Origin: Sitta carolinensis
Taxonomy: Eukaryota > Chordata > Aves > Passeriformes > Sittidae
Direction: 5' to 3'
Length of the DNA stretch: 64,000 nucleotides
Assembly (NCBI GenBank): GCA_032173965.1
Contig: JAVUNC010000006.1
Coordinates: 17,520,028-17,584,027 of the forward strand
Part shown: piece by piece, positions 1 through 12,325 of the stretch
How the letters are laid out: every line of letters begins with the position of its first letter
Numbering within the stretch: position 1 is the first letter of the stretch
The notes under the pieces: generated by a model
Told to the model about the DNA's origin: nothing
Database searches by the model: none
Seen by the model: only the letters and a program-made list of their open reading frames with translations
Made by a program: the position numbers and the translations under genes

Positions 1-789
1 TTATAAACTGTGTAAAATCTTAACTATTTGAGTATATTATAAACATGAGTGCTAAAAAGAACAAACATGCTAAAAATAAAAAATAGGTATCATTGTCATT
101 TACTCCATGCAACGTTTTTTTCTCAGAAGAGTTGCTTTCATTTCAGAAAACTAATATATTAAGGAATATACAAGTATACCATATATTTACAAGCTTTTGT
201 GTATACTGTACATCTGTATATACATCTACACATATATATAAAGACATATAAATACATTCACCACAAAGAGCCATTTAAGGATCTAATGGAGCTTTCTCCT
301 ACTTTCTTCTGAACACTAAGAAATATGCAAAATACACAGGCTCCAACTAATTAACCACAGACTTGACTGTGACAGATCCTCAGTTTAATGCTGTGGCGTC
401 TAGGTCACAGTATTCTAATGAGGCCAATCTTTCCTGTTTAATAAGCCTAAGGAAATAATGGTCCAATACAGAAGAAATTCAACGTCTAGTTCCAGAAGAG
501 ATTCTCCAAGATCCAACTGCTTATATTAGCATGGGTGGCAGTTTTAGATCTTAAAAATAACCTAATTTTTGACAAATGAGTAGACTCCTGGGAGTATCAG
601 AAGTGACACATACCTTAAACCCACATACCTTAAGCTGGTGACCTCCCTTTTACATCAAGATACCTTCTCTTACTTTATAATTTACATACCACCCTCCTCT
701 GTAGTCTGTAACAGGCAAAACCAGATTCTACCGCACAAATGTCATTTCTTAGCTCCTCCCATGGCCTCTACAGCTAGGGAATCCCATAC
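1..789 (-). other. PRKD1: PRKD1 intron 4, 5' portion (truncated by window edge)
   Basis: Sequence just downstream of exon 4 in the direction of transcription. It starts at the GTATGG donor and runs off the left edge. I looked for the next PRKD1 exon (linker and C1b domain) and did not find it. The stretch is AT-rich, with a short alternating TATA/CATA tract near 220-255 and no recognisable repeat family. The plus-strand open frame at 638-937 is the antisense of exon 4 plus intron. Confidence 0.85.
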
Positions 790-950
790 CAGAAGGGCTT
801 CATCCGTCACGCTGGGTGAGGGCTCTGCAGAAGCTGTTCGAATACTGCTGAGTCCTGTTAGGGATACGTTTGACAGGCGCCTTTTCCTTACACCACTGCA
901 GTTGTTAGGAATTTTAAATGCACATCTCTTATGGTAGTTTAGACCACATC
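790..950 (-). CDS. PRKD1: PRKD1 exon 4 (second half of C1a and start of C1a-C1b linker)
   Basis: Minus-strand internal exon of 161 bases. It enters in phase 1 (GA completes the Gly codon begun in exon 3), then has 53 codons and leaves in phase 0. The peptide starts [17 protein letters not shown] and supplies the last four zinc ligands (C-X4-H-X2-C-X7-C). It continues through the basic stretch RKRR into LSNVSLTG, whose two serines align with human Ser205 and Ser208, described as autophosphorylation and 14-3-3 binding sites. It ends in TDEALL. The tail after LTG differs from human more than the rest, as expected for a disordered linker. The acceptor is TTTCTATTTTCAG; the donor is GTATGG, acceptable but not a strong consensus. 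The 161-base length matches the phase arithmetic exactly. The next exon, encoding the rest of the linker and C1b, is not in bases 1-789. Confidence 0.95.
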
Positions 951-1633
951 CTGAAAATAGAAATTTAAAACCATCTGATTATGCTTTATTACTCAAAAAA
1001 GCAAATAATTCTGGATTTTTTCAAAACCAACACGAACTCAAAAATGCTAGCCTTATTTTTGATGGAATTTTTTCCCTCTACTCTGCTGTTATAATCTAGC
1101 AAATTTTTAGAGAGATAATATTATCACCTCCAAATAGATATATTTACAAGTGTCTTTTCTTTGATTTTTCAAAATCTGTAGTCTCAAAGTGCACAAATTT
1201 CTATGACCAGCACTTGGGAGGCAAGGACGTCCCACTGCAAAAGGTATATTCTATTGGATTCAGTCTAATAGAAATCAAATAGGTGTGGAAAAATGAGAAA
1301 ACTTAGCTATTACAACCTCATATGGATTGACAGTAACTTCAGTTAAATAATCTGAATTACTGTGATACAAAATGAGACATAGGCTCATTAAGAATTCTAA
1401 GGGAAAGGTAAGACATGCAGCCTTTTCTTAAAAATACATATCGACCAAATATTTTTACATTCAAGGTTACAGAACCATATTTAAGACACCTTAGAGCAGT
1501 CAAAAAGATAAGTTCTTTAATCAGTTATTTACTTTGACAGTTCTTATGGTCTCTAACCAATTTAAAAGCAGCAGAGAGAAGTAGAATGGAAAAGTCTCTT
1601 TAGACTGCAAAACTCCATCTTACTGCAGCTTAC
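951..1633 (-). other. PRKD1: PRKD1 intron 3 (complete, 683 bp)
   Basis: Short phase-1 intron between exons 3 and 4, splitting the C1a zinc finger after its third cysteine. It has a GT donor next to 1634 and an AG acceptor next to 951 with a T-rich tract before it. No repeat or open frame of note was seen inside it. Confidence 0.93.
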
Positions 1634-1765
1634 CTTCACATTTGAGTCCCTGACGCACCAGCCCCCAGAGCATCTCTCCACAATGGTCACAGAAGGCTGG
1701 AGCCCGATATGAATGAACAAACAGAGCATGGGGCCGGATCTGAAAGTCTTCAAATGTAGCAGAAG
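1634..1765 (-). CDS. PRKD1: PRKD1 exon 3 (first half of C1a zinc finger)
   Basis: Minus-strand internal exon of 132 bases (44 codons, phase 1 to phase 1). The peptide begins [16 protein letters not shown] and ends [10 protein letters not shown], the Gly being completed by exon 4. It holds the first His and first three Cys ligands of the C1a domain, with spacing H-X12-C-X2-C-X13-C. C1a binds diacylglycerol or phorbol ester and recruits the kinase to membranes. The motif [11 protein letters not shown] with [14 protein letters not shown] fits PRKD1; PRKD2 has [14 protein letters not shown] and PRKD3 has SYKAPTFCDYC. The acceptor is CTTACTGTTACAG and the donor GTAAGC. By count it corresponds to about human residues 135-178. 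No frameshift or stop is seen, and the exon is clearly functional. The longer open frame that contains it only runs into flanking intron sequence. Confidence 0.97.
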
Positions 1766-2829
1766 CTGTAACAGTAAGATCATACAAAAAATTAATAGAC
1801 TTAGTAACATAACTACTGTTCTTCACTTATTGGGTACTTCATCACAGAACAAAGCAAAACTCCTTTTGGTTACTATGCTGCTGAACCTTGAATTTGGAAT
1901 TGTTCACTGCATATTTTGAAGACAAAAAAAGAGTGATGATATACCCTCAGACTACACTGACCACTGGAAAAAGCAGAAAGCTGCATTTACAAACCGGCAG
2001 CAAGGATGTCTCTGACAACATTTTTCCAATCAAACATAGGAGTACAGTAGCATATCAACATTTACCAAAACTGTCAGAGTTCAATCATCAGAATTTTTTC
2101 AAAATACTCTTTTACAGGTTTGACTCACAACACCTTGGAGGTGTATGAACCTAAAACAAACTGAACACATTCAGTAAAGAAATACTGCAAGGGGTTTTTG
2201 GACAATAAATGAAAATGTATCTAAGATAGTCTGTTTCTGCTGATCACTTGGTATAATAAATTCAGCAGCTCATGTTGGTATCAGTGAACTGATCACACAA
2301 GTTAAAAGCATATATTAAAAGAGCTTAAAAAAGAAACATGTAATGATATACCCAAATTTCAATAAAGCAAAAAGCCTTGCAGGACATCCCAGAAGATGGC
2401 TATACATTTCTAGAAGTACCAAATCCTCGCAAAGGGACATGAACCTGCAACTAATGTAACAGCTGCAAAAGTTAGAGGGGCTGTTTTAAGGCACTAGTGC
2501 AAACTATAAAAATAACCAATCAAAATGTTTTTAAAACAATTTATAATACAGAGACAATCAGTACCACAACACTTTTAAAAACAGACTTAAATGAAACATT
2601 TTCCTTTTCTTACTAAATATCTTAAACAGATATCAGATAGTTTAAAGAAATACCTGTCAAATGTTATTAAATACTAATCACATATGCAAACATTTGATCT
2701 CACTCAGTAAGGACACAAGTTATTTGTGTCCTTACTCTTCAGAGATATCAGGATGAATGCAATAGGTGTGTAGGTACTTAACAGAAATACTTTGTCTTTC
2801 AACAGAAATACATTCCTGATTTGCAACTG

Positions 2830-2945
2830 ACAGAAAGAAAAAAACCCAAACCAACCAACCAACCAACCAAAAAAAACCCCAACGAAACAAAGAAAAACCC
2901 CAACACCACCACCCCCCCAAAACAACACTTGCACCCCAAACCTAA
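2830..2945. repeat. A/C-rich low-complexity tract with CCAA tetranucleotide run
   Basis: Contains five CCAA units (2851-2870) and interspersed A and C runs, with almost no G or T. The open frames on both strands here are composition artefacts. Confidence 0.9.
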
Positions 2946-3625
2946 ACGACCCTCCCTGCCCCAGCCCTGTTTATTAATGGATCAATTCAAAAGAATTCCT
3001 AAAAGATCCAAATACCCTGGCTTGTTCCTCGTCTACTAATGAAAAGAGAACCAAAATCTGCATACTGATCAAGAAAACATTTTTAACTAACTAGAGGAGC
3101 ATACCAATTAAGACTTATGCCCTGGTCTCAGCAGCTTCTCTGCAAAAAACTGCTATTCTTCCAAAATTGTTCACAGAAAAATAAGTTTCTAGTCTCAACC
3201 AGTCTTGAGAGCTATTAACAAGAGTATTTAGAATACCATCACAAAAGTAGGATCCGATGATTCCAGTCATATCAAACTTCACTTTTTAAAAAGTTTTTTA
3301 CTAGAACAATCCAAATCATTTAACAGTTTGTTTATTTCAGGATTTCCCTTTCTTCTCTCAGGATTATGTCATAAAAAGCCATATCACAAAAGTTTACCTA
3401 ATTCATAACACTAGGACTTCATAAAACAGTCCAACATATTAGAAACACCCTGAAACTAAATTGTTTCCTATTTATCTGAAAATGTTAAGTTAGGCATATT
3501 TTTCACTCAAGGGCTTTTAAACACTTGTTCAAATATATTATTTTTCTATTTTTTTCCATCCTACAGTGTTAAAATTCACTGTTCAGACAATGCACACCCT
3601 GTAATGACAGTGTTCTCCTTGGTCT

Positions 3626-3955
3626 ACTAGAGAATCCAACTCATCACAGAATGGGTGGGTTTGGAAGACACCACGGGGGTTCTTCTGGTCCAGCTTCCCT
3701 GGCTCAAGCAGGGTCATCCTAGGGCACACAGCACAGGATTGCTCCAGATTGTTCTTGAATATCTCTGGCGTGGGATACTCCACAGTCTCCCTGTGCAAAC
3801 TGTTCCAGTGCTCGGTCACCTGCATAGTAAAGAAGCTCTTCCTCAAATTCAGGTGGAACTTCCTGTGCACCAGTTGCCCATAGCCTTTTGTCCTCTTGCT
3901 TGGCACCACCAAAAGAGCCTCTCTTCTTGGCACCCTCCCTTCAGAACACATTTTA
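3626..3955 (-). mobile_element. CR1 LINE, 5'-truncated 3' end fragment
   Basis: The minus strand carries the conserved 3' region of a chicken-repeat-1 retrotransposon. Read on the plus strand, it begins with the inverted tail (TCATCACAGAATGGGTGGGT). It then passes the typical CAGGGTCATCCTAG block, the TTCCAGTGCTCGGTCACC-like block and the GTAAAGAAGCTCTTCCT block, which is the reverse of the CR1 'aagaagttctttac' motif. It fades at the 'aaaagagcct' segment near 3955. The overlapping open frames on both strands are not genes. The upstream limit is approximate, since the homology fades gradually. Confidence 0.9.
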
Positions 3956-6900
3956 GATGTGGAACAGATTTCTTGTGATTTTGCTTTAGGACTCAGAGTG
4001 AACCGGACTCTGGTGCACATTGCCAGATGTTTTTCTGCACTTCCAAACAGATCAAAGAATATGTTGGAAGGGACAAGCACTCAAAGCTTTAAAATATATT
4101 TTGATGTTATTAAAATATAAATATACATTTGTAAACTTCACTTGTACAAAGAGAACAACATACAGGCATATGAATTTCCCTATTTAATTTCATATTGAAG
4201 ACAGGAATTCAGACAACACCTTCTCAGTAGATCCCTGATCTGTGAAGTTCAAGGATTTATTTTTGGGGGCCTCTATCATCACCAACATGCAGCCACCAGC
4301 AGGATGAAATGTCACAGTTCAGCAGCAGTCAGCTCTATGGTCCTGCCCCATATGGGTAGCAACTGAGCTGTGATAGGTCAGCGGCTGGATGAGATCAAAT
4401 TATAGATGAAAATCATATTGACCCTTGTTAATTCACTTCCTCTTGTCTTGCCTGGTCTGTGAAATCACGATATATATGTGAAGACATGGTCTTCAGCACT
4501 TTGGAAACTCCAGCCATGAAACACACTACAACATGCTAGGATATCTCCTCAGCAACCCAGCTATAAACACATCACTAAGCCTTCCCATCCCTATACTTGT
4601 CTCCTTCAGACTTTCCATCTAAAGTTTTGAGCCTCAGCTCCTCTGGTCCAGATTTTGTTCATGAATTTTACATAGCATATTTACCTACACCTTTATGAAG
4701 AATATTGTGATAAACATCTCTGATTCTTTGCAAATGAAATGATCATGGAAAAGATACGTATGTATGTAGGAGCCTTTTCAAGGATACATACCAAAACTGG
4801 AACACTACACCCCACCAGCTTCCAAAAGAACTGCAATGTACCCTTCTTTGCTATTGTGTCTCCAGCTTAAATTTGCACATGCAAATATATAATCAAGAAG
4901 CTGATGAAAACAAGCTCCTTAGTGAGTATGCACTTCTCTCCTAGGACAAGGAAGACCTACAATAACACCCTCAAGACATGAGAGCCAAGAATTTTGGTAA
5001 CATATATGTGAATTATAGAGATGCAACCTTTTTGTTTATAAAAATAGACTTTCCTGAGGTTGCTTCTAGAAGCATACAAATATAAGAAGCATACCAAGCC
5101 ACTATTAAAACAAGGGATATGTACAATAAAAACCATCTAAATCTCCATCTAGCAAAGTATTTATGTATCTTAATGCATTGAATAACCTAATGTTATGCCT
5201 GTTCTATTATTATCATTATTAAGTTCTATTTTGCATCAATGATGCTTACTAAATTGGAAGACTGGAGGGGAGTTTTACATTGATTTACTGGGTAATTTTA
5301 CAAATAGTATGAACAGTGGATCAAACACGCAAATAGCATAATGAAAATCAGTAACTCAGTTAACTAACTTCAATTAGTTTAATAATTTAGAAAATGGACT
5401 AAAATATATATTAAAATAGCTTAAAAAAATGGGAATTGTGAGAAGTAGATATCATTTTCTCTGCAGAAGCAAACCTGAAATCAAAATCTCCCATGAGTAG
5501 TTTTGCCTTAGGAAGTGATTTATAAATTAGGTCCCCCTTTTAAACTTCTTTCTAACATCCTGTCAGTCAACTTTTTTTAAATTATATGTCTAGGAAGCCT
5601 TTCATACAGCCATTAACATTCAAGGCTTTAACTTTCAGAATATTCCTGTTATTCACTAAAAAAAAAAAAAAACCTAAAGCCCTGCTGATGCAGAGAAAGA
5701 TATGTATATTTTTTTCCAAATTAAATTAAGGCCTTTCTTGGTAACAAAAAGCTTCTGTAATCAGGCTACCCTTTTGCTTTGACAGACTACTGATGGGGTG
5801 AAGACGATTTTGTGGCTGTATGGAAAATTACGCTGTAAAAAACAAAGGGAGGGGTGGCGGTCCTCCAAATATGGCTATAAGCACATGCTAAAAAACTTAA
5901 TTACTCTGCAGAAAAGTTTGCAATATTATGTTCTTAATATGACACCATTACACTGTCAACTCTCAGACTACCTTGTCATCATCTATTTAAGCTTTCCTAG
6001 TATCACCAAAACACAGACACTGAAACTGCAACAGTTTTGACAAGACTATTTCATCAGGTCTGTTAATAACTTGGCTGTTAATGGCTAGTACTCCTAGTTC
6101 TGGGCTCAGGAGCAGATCTATCATTCAGCACAGCTGGAAAGTAAAACATGAAGACATGTTGATTGCAAATTAGAGAGGCAAGGTCTTTCTTTCAGAAAGA
6201 GGCAAATTACTTACTTCACCATTTTGTGTTCCAAGTCCAAAAGAGCTCTGAACTATAAGCAGAGGTGAGACCCTGCTGTTATGAGTAACAGAGCTTCACA
6301 TAATGGGCACTGTCATCTTGCATCCACACCTCTCATGGCAGAAGAAACCATCAATCACAAGACTAGCAATATCTTGCAGCTACAAAAAGCAGGCATTCTC
6401 CTGCTACTCTCTCCCATTTGGAATGCATTTAAGAGTAATATATTCTGTTGAGTTCCTGCAGAAATTTGTAACCTGAGCCCTTACTTACAAGAAGTTCTGG
6501 CATCCATCACTTAAAAAACTAATGTAACTCACAACTAAACACAACTAAACTTCAAGCACTGGTTGAACAATAACAATTAATACAGAGTGTACAGCTCAGC
6601 TGGACTAAGAGAAAGAAAACCATTTTATTCTTTTTAATGTTCCAATTCTGGCAATCAAATACAGTTTGAGTTTCCAGAGTTTCATTTAACTTAGCAGAGT
6701 TCTGGCAGTTCATACAGGCCAAAGACTCCATATCTGTTCTTCATCCTAAAATCTGAATTAACAACTAAATTAAAATTATCAGGACCTTAATACTAACTAG
6801 AAATAATCACTTCCTAAAATCTATACTTCTGCATATTTATAATAATTCTGTTTGTTTATTTGCTCTGGTTTGAAGTAGGGAAACTTCAATATGGAAAATT

Positions 6901-8704
6901 TGAATCCATTAAGCCTTCTGGATATAAATGTATTTTAGCACACAATTTTACATACGAGGAAAATCTTCTAATACGAGAAATTTTGTTTTCTTTACCTATT
7001 ATTGCTTTATCCCCATGCTTTAGATAAAACCAATTCTAATTAGGAATGCTAAGTTGACATTCAGGTAGAAGGTGGGGACAGAGGGAGAGATAAATTTTCA
7101 GAATGTAAATTTGAATTTGGAACTTTTGAGCAGAAGCCTACTACTTGCTAAATGCAACTGGTACAGGCTAGTTGCATTTTTTTTATAATACCCAGACTAA
7201 TCAAAAGCTGCATGTCCTCAATCCTCCAGTGACAGATATACAGGAAACCAAATCACCTGCTACAAGGCTGATAACATGTTGTGCTGCTGCACCTGGACTT
7301 TTTAATTAGGAAACATATGCTTGGGCGTCCAGAAAGTCAAGATGAAAGAAAAGAAAGGTCTCCAAAAAGAAACAGTAATATCAGAAAGAAGGGGGGCTGG
7401 AAGGGGGAGGGTGAAAACCCTGCATAGAGGGGAGACGCTGGAAATAGGGGAAGATCCCAAAGATAGAGTGAGCTAGAGGCAGAAAACCTGCAGGCATTTT
7501 GATCAATGATGCCCAACACTGGTAGCTGCAAGTGGCAGCACAGTATGGACAAACAGGAATTTGTGCCCAGCCTCCCTCGGCCAGCAGCTACCGTCTTACT
7601 GGGAGGGGCACTGGGAAGCTGGCAAACGTCAGGCTGAGAAGGGAGCAAATGAACCAGCGTGGGAGGCATCTAAGTAAGGGGCTCATCTCCTTCCTTATAT
7701 CCCAGTATCCAGATTCACTATGGGCTGCTGTTTACACTGTCTCATCAGTGACGTGAGATTTAAGTAATAAATGAAGGGGACAATAAACCATCTGCAAGCA
7801 TTTGTTGAGTGCTAGCTCAGAATTTTAAAGAGTGATAATAAAAGATTAACATTTATGAGTCAATGTGCTTGATTCATCTGTACACTCTGAATTTTTAAAG
7901 TTCAATGTTGATGTACTTCTATTTATTTGTGAATGATTCCAGTTTCAAATCTACAAACTATATCACTCACTAGGTTTAAGTTCATTTGAAATCCCATCAC
8001 AATTCTTTTCTTATGAATTTACCCATTTTTCACTCAAGTGAAAAAAAAAGTAATACCTTTCTCCACAGGTTCAGGCCCTGTTAGTCACAAAACGCTGCAA
8101 AGGTATCAATTTAGCATAGGAAAAATAATTAAATACTCTGCGGGTTTACTGCAGCTATTGATGCAGTGTTTAAAACTGATTCTGACTACTGGCACCAAGG
8201 AGCAGTCCCAAATGAAAAAAAAAAAGGCTCTCTTGCTCCTTTTCCATGCCCTGACTGATCTAAATTAGTGTCTTAGAATAAATGCTCTGTGTCCTTTACA
8301 TTTTCATTTCCTCTGACTTTTTTTCTTTTTTTGTGACCTTCACAGTTCTTTTCCAAGGATTCTGAAAAAAAAAACTCAAAAAGAAGAGGTGCTCAAAAGG
8401 AATTTATAGCACTCGTAAAACATATTTAAATCCCACAAGTTTCTTTCAAAAAAGGTTATGATTCTTTTTTGTTATATGGTGAATAAATGCTACTGGCTAA
8501 AAGTATAATGGAATTAAAATTACAATCTTATGTTGAATTCAGTAAGGAATGAAGGGACCACCTCTGCATACATTAAATTATTTTTAACAAACTATACTGT
8601 TACCTATCTGCCAAAGTTTAGGTATCTTTTAGGAATACCCTAAGAATTCACCATTACAGAACAAACAGAGGTGGGATGTTTGAGGGGGTGGGTTCTGCAG
8701 TTTT

Positions 8705-8940
8705 ATTGGATGTCCACAGGCCCTGATGGGATGCACCCAGCAGTACTGAGCGGCTGATGTCCTTGTGAGGCCACTCTCAACAATCTTGGAATGATTGAGA
8801 GAAATGCCCCAATTCTGGAGGAAAGCAAATGTCATTTCCACCTTCAAGAAGGGTGAAAAACAGGATCCAAGGGAACTACGTGCCAGACAGCCTCACCTGA
8901 AGCCTCTGGATGGTGATGAAACAACAAATCCTAGTATGGC
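8705..8940 (+). mobile_element. CR1 LINE reverse transcriptase fragment, degraded
   Basis: The plus strand encodes a broken CR1 ORF2 segment. STGPDGMHPAVL matches the family's SPGPDGIHPRVL, and further along TFKKG corresponds to the IFKKG motif, followed by DNA resembling the segment for 'DPGNYRPVSL'. The frame shifts and stops several times, so it is dead. It may belong to the same old insertion as the CR1-like stretch at 9469-9575, with an internal deletion between them. Confidence 0.8.
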
Positions 8941-9468
8941 GACTCCTGGAATATGCTTTAATGTCTGTCTGATTAATTATGCTTTCTTAAGGTCTCAGAT
9001 CTTTGATGAGACCATCAAAGATATGGCACAGAAGCAGGACTGTATATAACCATTCTGTTTTCTCACTTGAATCTTTCTAGGATAACACTAGAAAAGGGAG
9101 AAGGGAAATTCAAAATGCCAAAGAAATGCACAAGATGACATAACCTGGAAGAAATAAATTAATTATTCTTCTGAATTGTGGTTGATTTTTAAAAAATGTT
9201 TATAAAAATTCAGTAATGACTGATCACAGAAACATCTTCAGTGTCTGGGCAGGTAGATCAGAAGATCAGAATTACATAAGAAAAATGTTTAGTTCCTCAC
9301 TAAAGACAACAGAAGTGTCCTAGTCACAATGTGTTTAGCCAATATTTCACCCATGCACATAAATAACTAGAAATTGACACTAGGAAATTATGATACTAAT
9401 ATTCCCCATATGACATTCTGTGTTCAGTCTCTGTGAACAGCTGTGACAGATGAGGAAAACCACTAGAG

Positions 9469-9575
9469 GCATGGAAGAGACTTACATATAAGGAGAGGTT
9501 AAAAGCCTGGAATTGTTTTGTTTGGAGGGGAAATGAGTAAGAGTTTATCGGACTCTAGAAGAGAAGGAAGCATTA
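9469..9575 (+). mobile_element. CR1-like 3' region fragment, strongly diverged
   Basis: The run TGGAAGAGACTTACATATAA, followed by an AGGAGAGGTTAAAAGCCTGGAA-type block, resembles the CR1 segment reading roughly 'ctcccatatgaggagaggttgaaagagctgg', and is followed by a TTTGGAGGGGAAA block in place of 'cctggagaagaga'. It ends against an A-rich run at 9575-9611. The same orientation as the CR1 piece at 8705-8940 suggests one decayed insertion. The call rests on short similarity recalled from memory. Confidence 0.45.
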
Positions 9576-9611
9576 AAAAAAAAAAAAAACAAAAAAAAAC
9601 AAAAAAAAACC
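9575..9611 (+). repeat. A-rich run with single C interruptions
   Basis: A run of about 15 A followed by two further A9 runs separated by single C. It could be the tail of a retrotransposed piece, but nothing recognisable as a gene precedes it apart from the weak CR1-like stretch, and CR1 does not end in poly-A. Confidence 0.85.
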
Positions 9612-11839
9612 CAAACCAGGAAACAACATAACCGCTGCAGAATAACCTTCTGTGCTACCAAACTACAGTGATAGGAGTCTTCATGTCCTGAGAAGCAGGA
9701 AAGCTCTCCAACCGTCTTTTTGGCAACAAGTCACATCTTAACTATGTTAACAGAAACATTCTTGGGGCCTCTTCAGAAGCCAGAGTGAGCCAGATTTCAG
9801 CTGGAATGACAATATCTCCAGGCTTGAGTCACACTACCATCGAGATATAAAAACCAACAGACTGCAATTTGTGGCAGTTCCTGAGTATCCTTCTCCTTAC
9901 TTGCCATTTTAAATTGTTATATTCCCCGAGGAAGGAGGTTTGCTTGTTTGTGCTCAGACCTCTTTTTAGCTACAAACCTCAAGCACTTCCTAAAAGAAGA
10001 TGTGTATCTTACCACTAAGGGCTGCAAATGTAATTTAATGGAAATTACTATGAGACTGTGTATTCTATTTTTTCTTTCAAAACCAAAGCCAGCAGTCAGT
10101 CAATGGAAATAAATTCAATTAATTCAATAGTGACATTGAAAAATACAATTTTTTACACAGGGCATATTTAATTTGAAGCCTACTGAAGTACCGAGTTATT
10201 GAAAAAACAACTTTAGAAAGACTAAAAAAGCAGAGATTCTACAAACAGTAGATTTTTTCCTGACATACAACTGAGCAGTAGACTACACTGTTGACCATGT
10301 ATGTAAGCTGGCCAATGGGCAAGTTATTCCAAGTGGGTTACCCTTTGTTTTTCAATGTGCTGAATCATTTATAGCTACTCTCTATTCAAGACCACAACTA
10401 TCATATAACAAACACACTGATATAAATATTTCATCAAGCACATACTGGTCAAAGAAACCATTAACCAAATCAATCAAACCAAACCCTGTATGACAAATCA
10501 AGGTTTTCTGCTTAGTTGAAGCAAAGCTTGCTCCCTATTAAATTTGTAGCTAGTGAGAATAAACTGGGGAGGTAATTATTTGATGAAAGGGGATGGCACC
10601 AGGTGAGGAAAAAAGAATTCTTAGAATGGTAGCAGTTTTATAATTAAAATCTGTGTTAGCAGCAAAAATAACCAGCAGAATATGAAGAACTGTAAAAAGG
10701 AGAAAAAAATAATTGAAGTTTTCTTACCCAAATGTTTTTTAAAAATTCATAATGGGATGATTTTTTTTCCCTAATATACAACTTCAACTGAACCTACAGC
10801 ATTGGTCTCCAAAGTGAGATGCAAACACCCCGGGTATGCAACAGACAATCCATTGGGTACAGAAAGAAAATATTGTAACTTCAGCTACATATAAAAAATT
10901 TAAATAAATAAATACATACATATGGAAGGTATGTGCTTGAAGATTTTTAGTGATGAGGTGCACAAAAAGAAATCTGGACTTTGCCACTGTATCTTTAAGG
11001 AAAGCTCAAGTGCTAATAAAGACACATCCTGTGAAATAATTTATAGCTATACCTGAATTTCACATACCATAGATGTAAAAAAACCCTAAATAGTAAATAA
11101 ATTTTAAAGCAGTAAAGAGAGTTGATATATCCTTTGATGAAAGTATGTTTTTTATTATCATGAACTTTTTTCTATCATTGTCTTTTTACTTATGAGCCTT
11201 TCATATTGATTCTGAATGCTAACCAGATGATAGCATTGCATTGTAAGTGTAAATGAGCACACAAACATCCATTAAAATATTGGACAACACACTGCAGACT
11301 CCAAGTTTCATTCATTACCTCAAGTCTTTTGAGAAAGGATGACCTGACATGGGGGCTGCTGAAGTATACATCTTGAATAACATATTGAGTTACCATTACT
11401 AAGTGCATTTCGTTAAACTCAGTCAAATTTATAGTATCTAAAATCTTTTTCTAAAGGGTAAATTTGATATGTGCCATATTAAGAAAACTGTGTAAAAATT
11501 CCTAAAAAAGGTAAAAATATTGCCTTCACTGAACTAAGAATACTTTAAGGAGAATAATGGTGCTTTTTTAACTCCAGAGGCTTTAAAATAAATATAATAT
11601 ACAAATAAAATCAAGATTTAATTTGGTCCACTTCGGAAGTTGATAGGCATTTTGTAATGCATTAACGGCAATTAATGCAGCTAATCAGCTTCAATTCCAC
11701 CTTTCTTGGAAAGCTGGCTGTACAACTTATTCAGGTGAGGCCGGTTAAAGTGGTGTGACATGAAATACGTCTCTTTTCAGTGAAGTCATGTGATAGGAAT
11801 ATGAAAACATAAGAATTACTGAATCAGAAAAAAGTCTAC

Positions 11840-12135
11840 TAAGCCTGGAATCCTGTCTTTGAAAGAGGAGTTCTCAAAGGAACATCAGCATTCTCTGAAG
11901 CAGAGAAGGTGACAAAGGTAGATGCCACAAGGGCAATGACATTACAAGCCATTTTCTGTTCTGTTGCTACACCTGACACTTTGCTAGCAATGCTTTCCAG
12001 ATCATTCATGAATGTATTTAACAGCACAGAATTAAGTATCTTGCTGGTAACCTGCTTCCACTGCGAAAACAGCATGTGCTTCTACCCTTTGCTTTATAAG
12101 ACATGAACAGTTATTTAACCATTTGAGTATTCATC
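11840..12135 (-). mobile_element. Ancient CR1/L3-type LINE reverse transcriptase fossil
   Basis: The minus strand keeps an open stretch (11839-12075) whose peptide FSQWKQVTSKILNSVLLNTF followed by MNDLESIASK aligns with the CR1 pattern 'W..VTSGVPQGSVLGP.LFNIFINDL...' around the reverse transcriptase core. Catalytic-region residues GVPQG are lost (read as KILN), and the FADDTK block that should follow is degraded, so it is inactive. On the plus strand the segments TCATTCATGAATGTATTTAA and CTACCCTTTGCTTTATAAGA resemble antisense copies of old amniote CR1 elements. This looks older than the CR1 tails elsewhere in the window. Confidence 0.72.
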
Positions 12136-12299
12136 CTGTTCTCTCATGAAAGCACAGTTGCTTTATGAGAATTTGGACTGAAAGTGTTTGCGTTAAATCT
12201 GGAAAACCAAGTGAAAAATCTCAAATGAACCAGCAACTTCATTAAAGAGCATGCAAACTGAAAAAAAAAAATCAGATAATTAGAGATAATTATCAGATA

Positions 12300-12325
12300 A
12301 TTTTTGAGATAATAATCTCAAAAAT
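12300..12325. repeat. Perfect 11-bp inverted repeat (hairpin)
   Basis: ATTTTTGAGAT, a 4-base AATA loop, and ATCTCAAAAAT. It sits between two copies of the 17-bp direct repeat ATCAGATAATTAGAGAT (12271-12287 and 12324-12340), so the patch is a compound local rearrangement. Confidence 0.9.

Noticed and set aside
638..937. 99-residue plus-strand open frame
   Set aside because: Antisense of PRKD1 exon 4 and flanking intron; no domain.
3583..4080. 165-residue minus-strand open frame
   Set aside because: Runs through the CR1 3' fragment and beyond; not conserved coding sequence.
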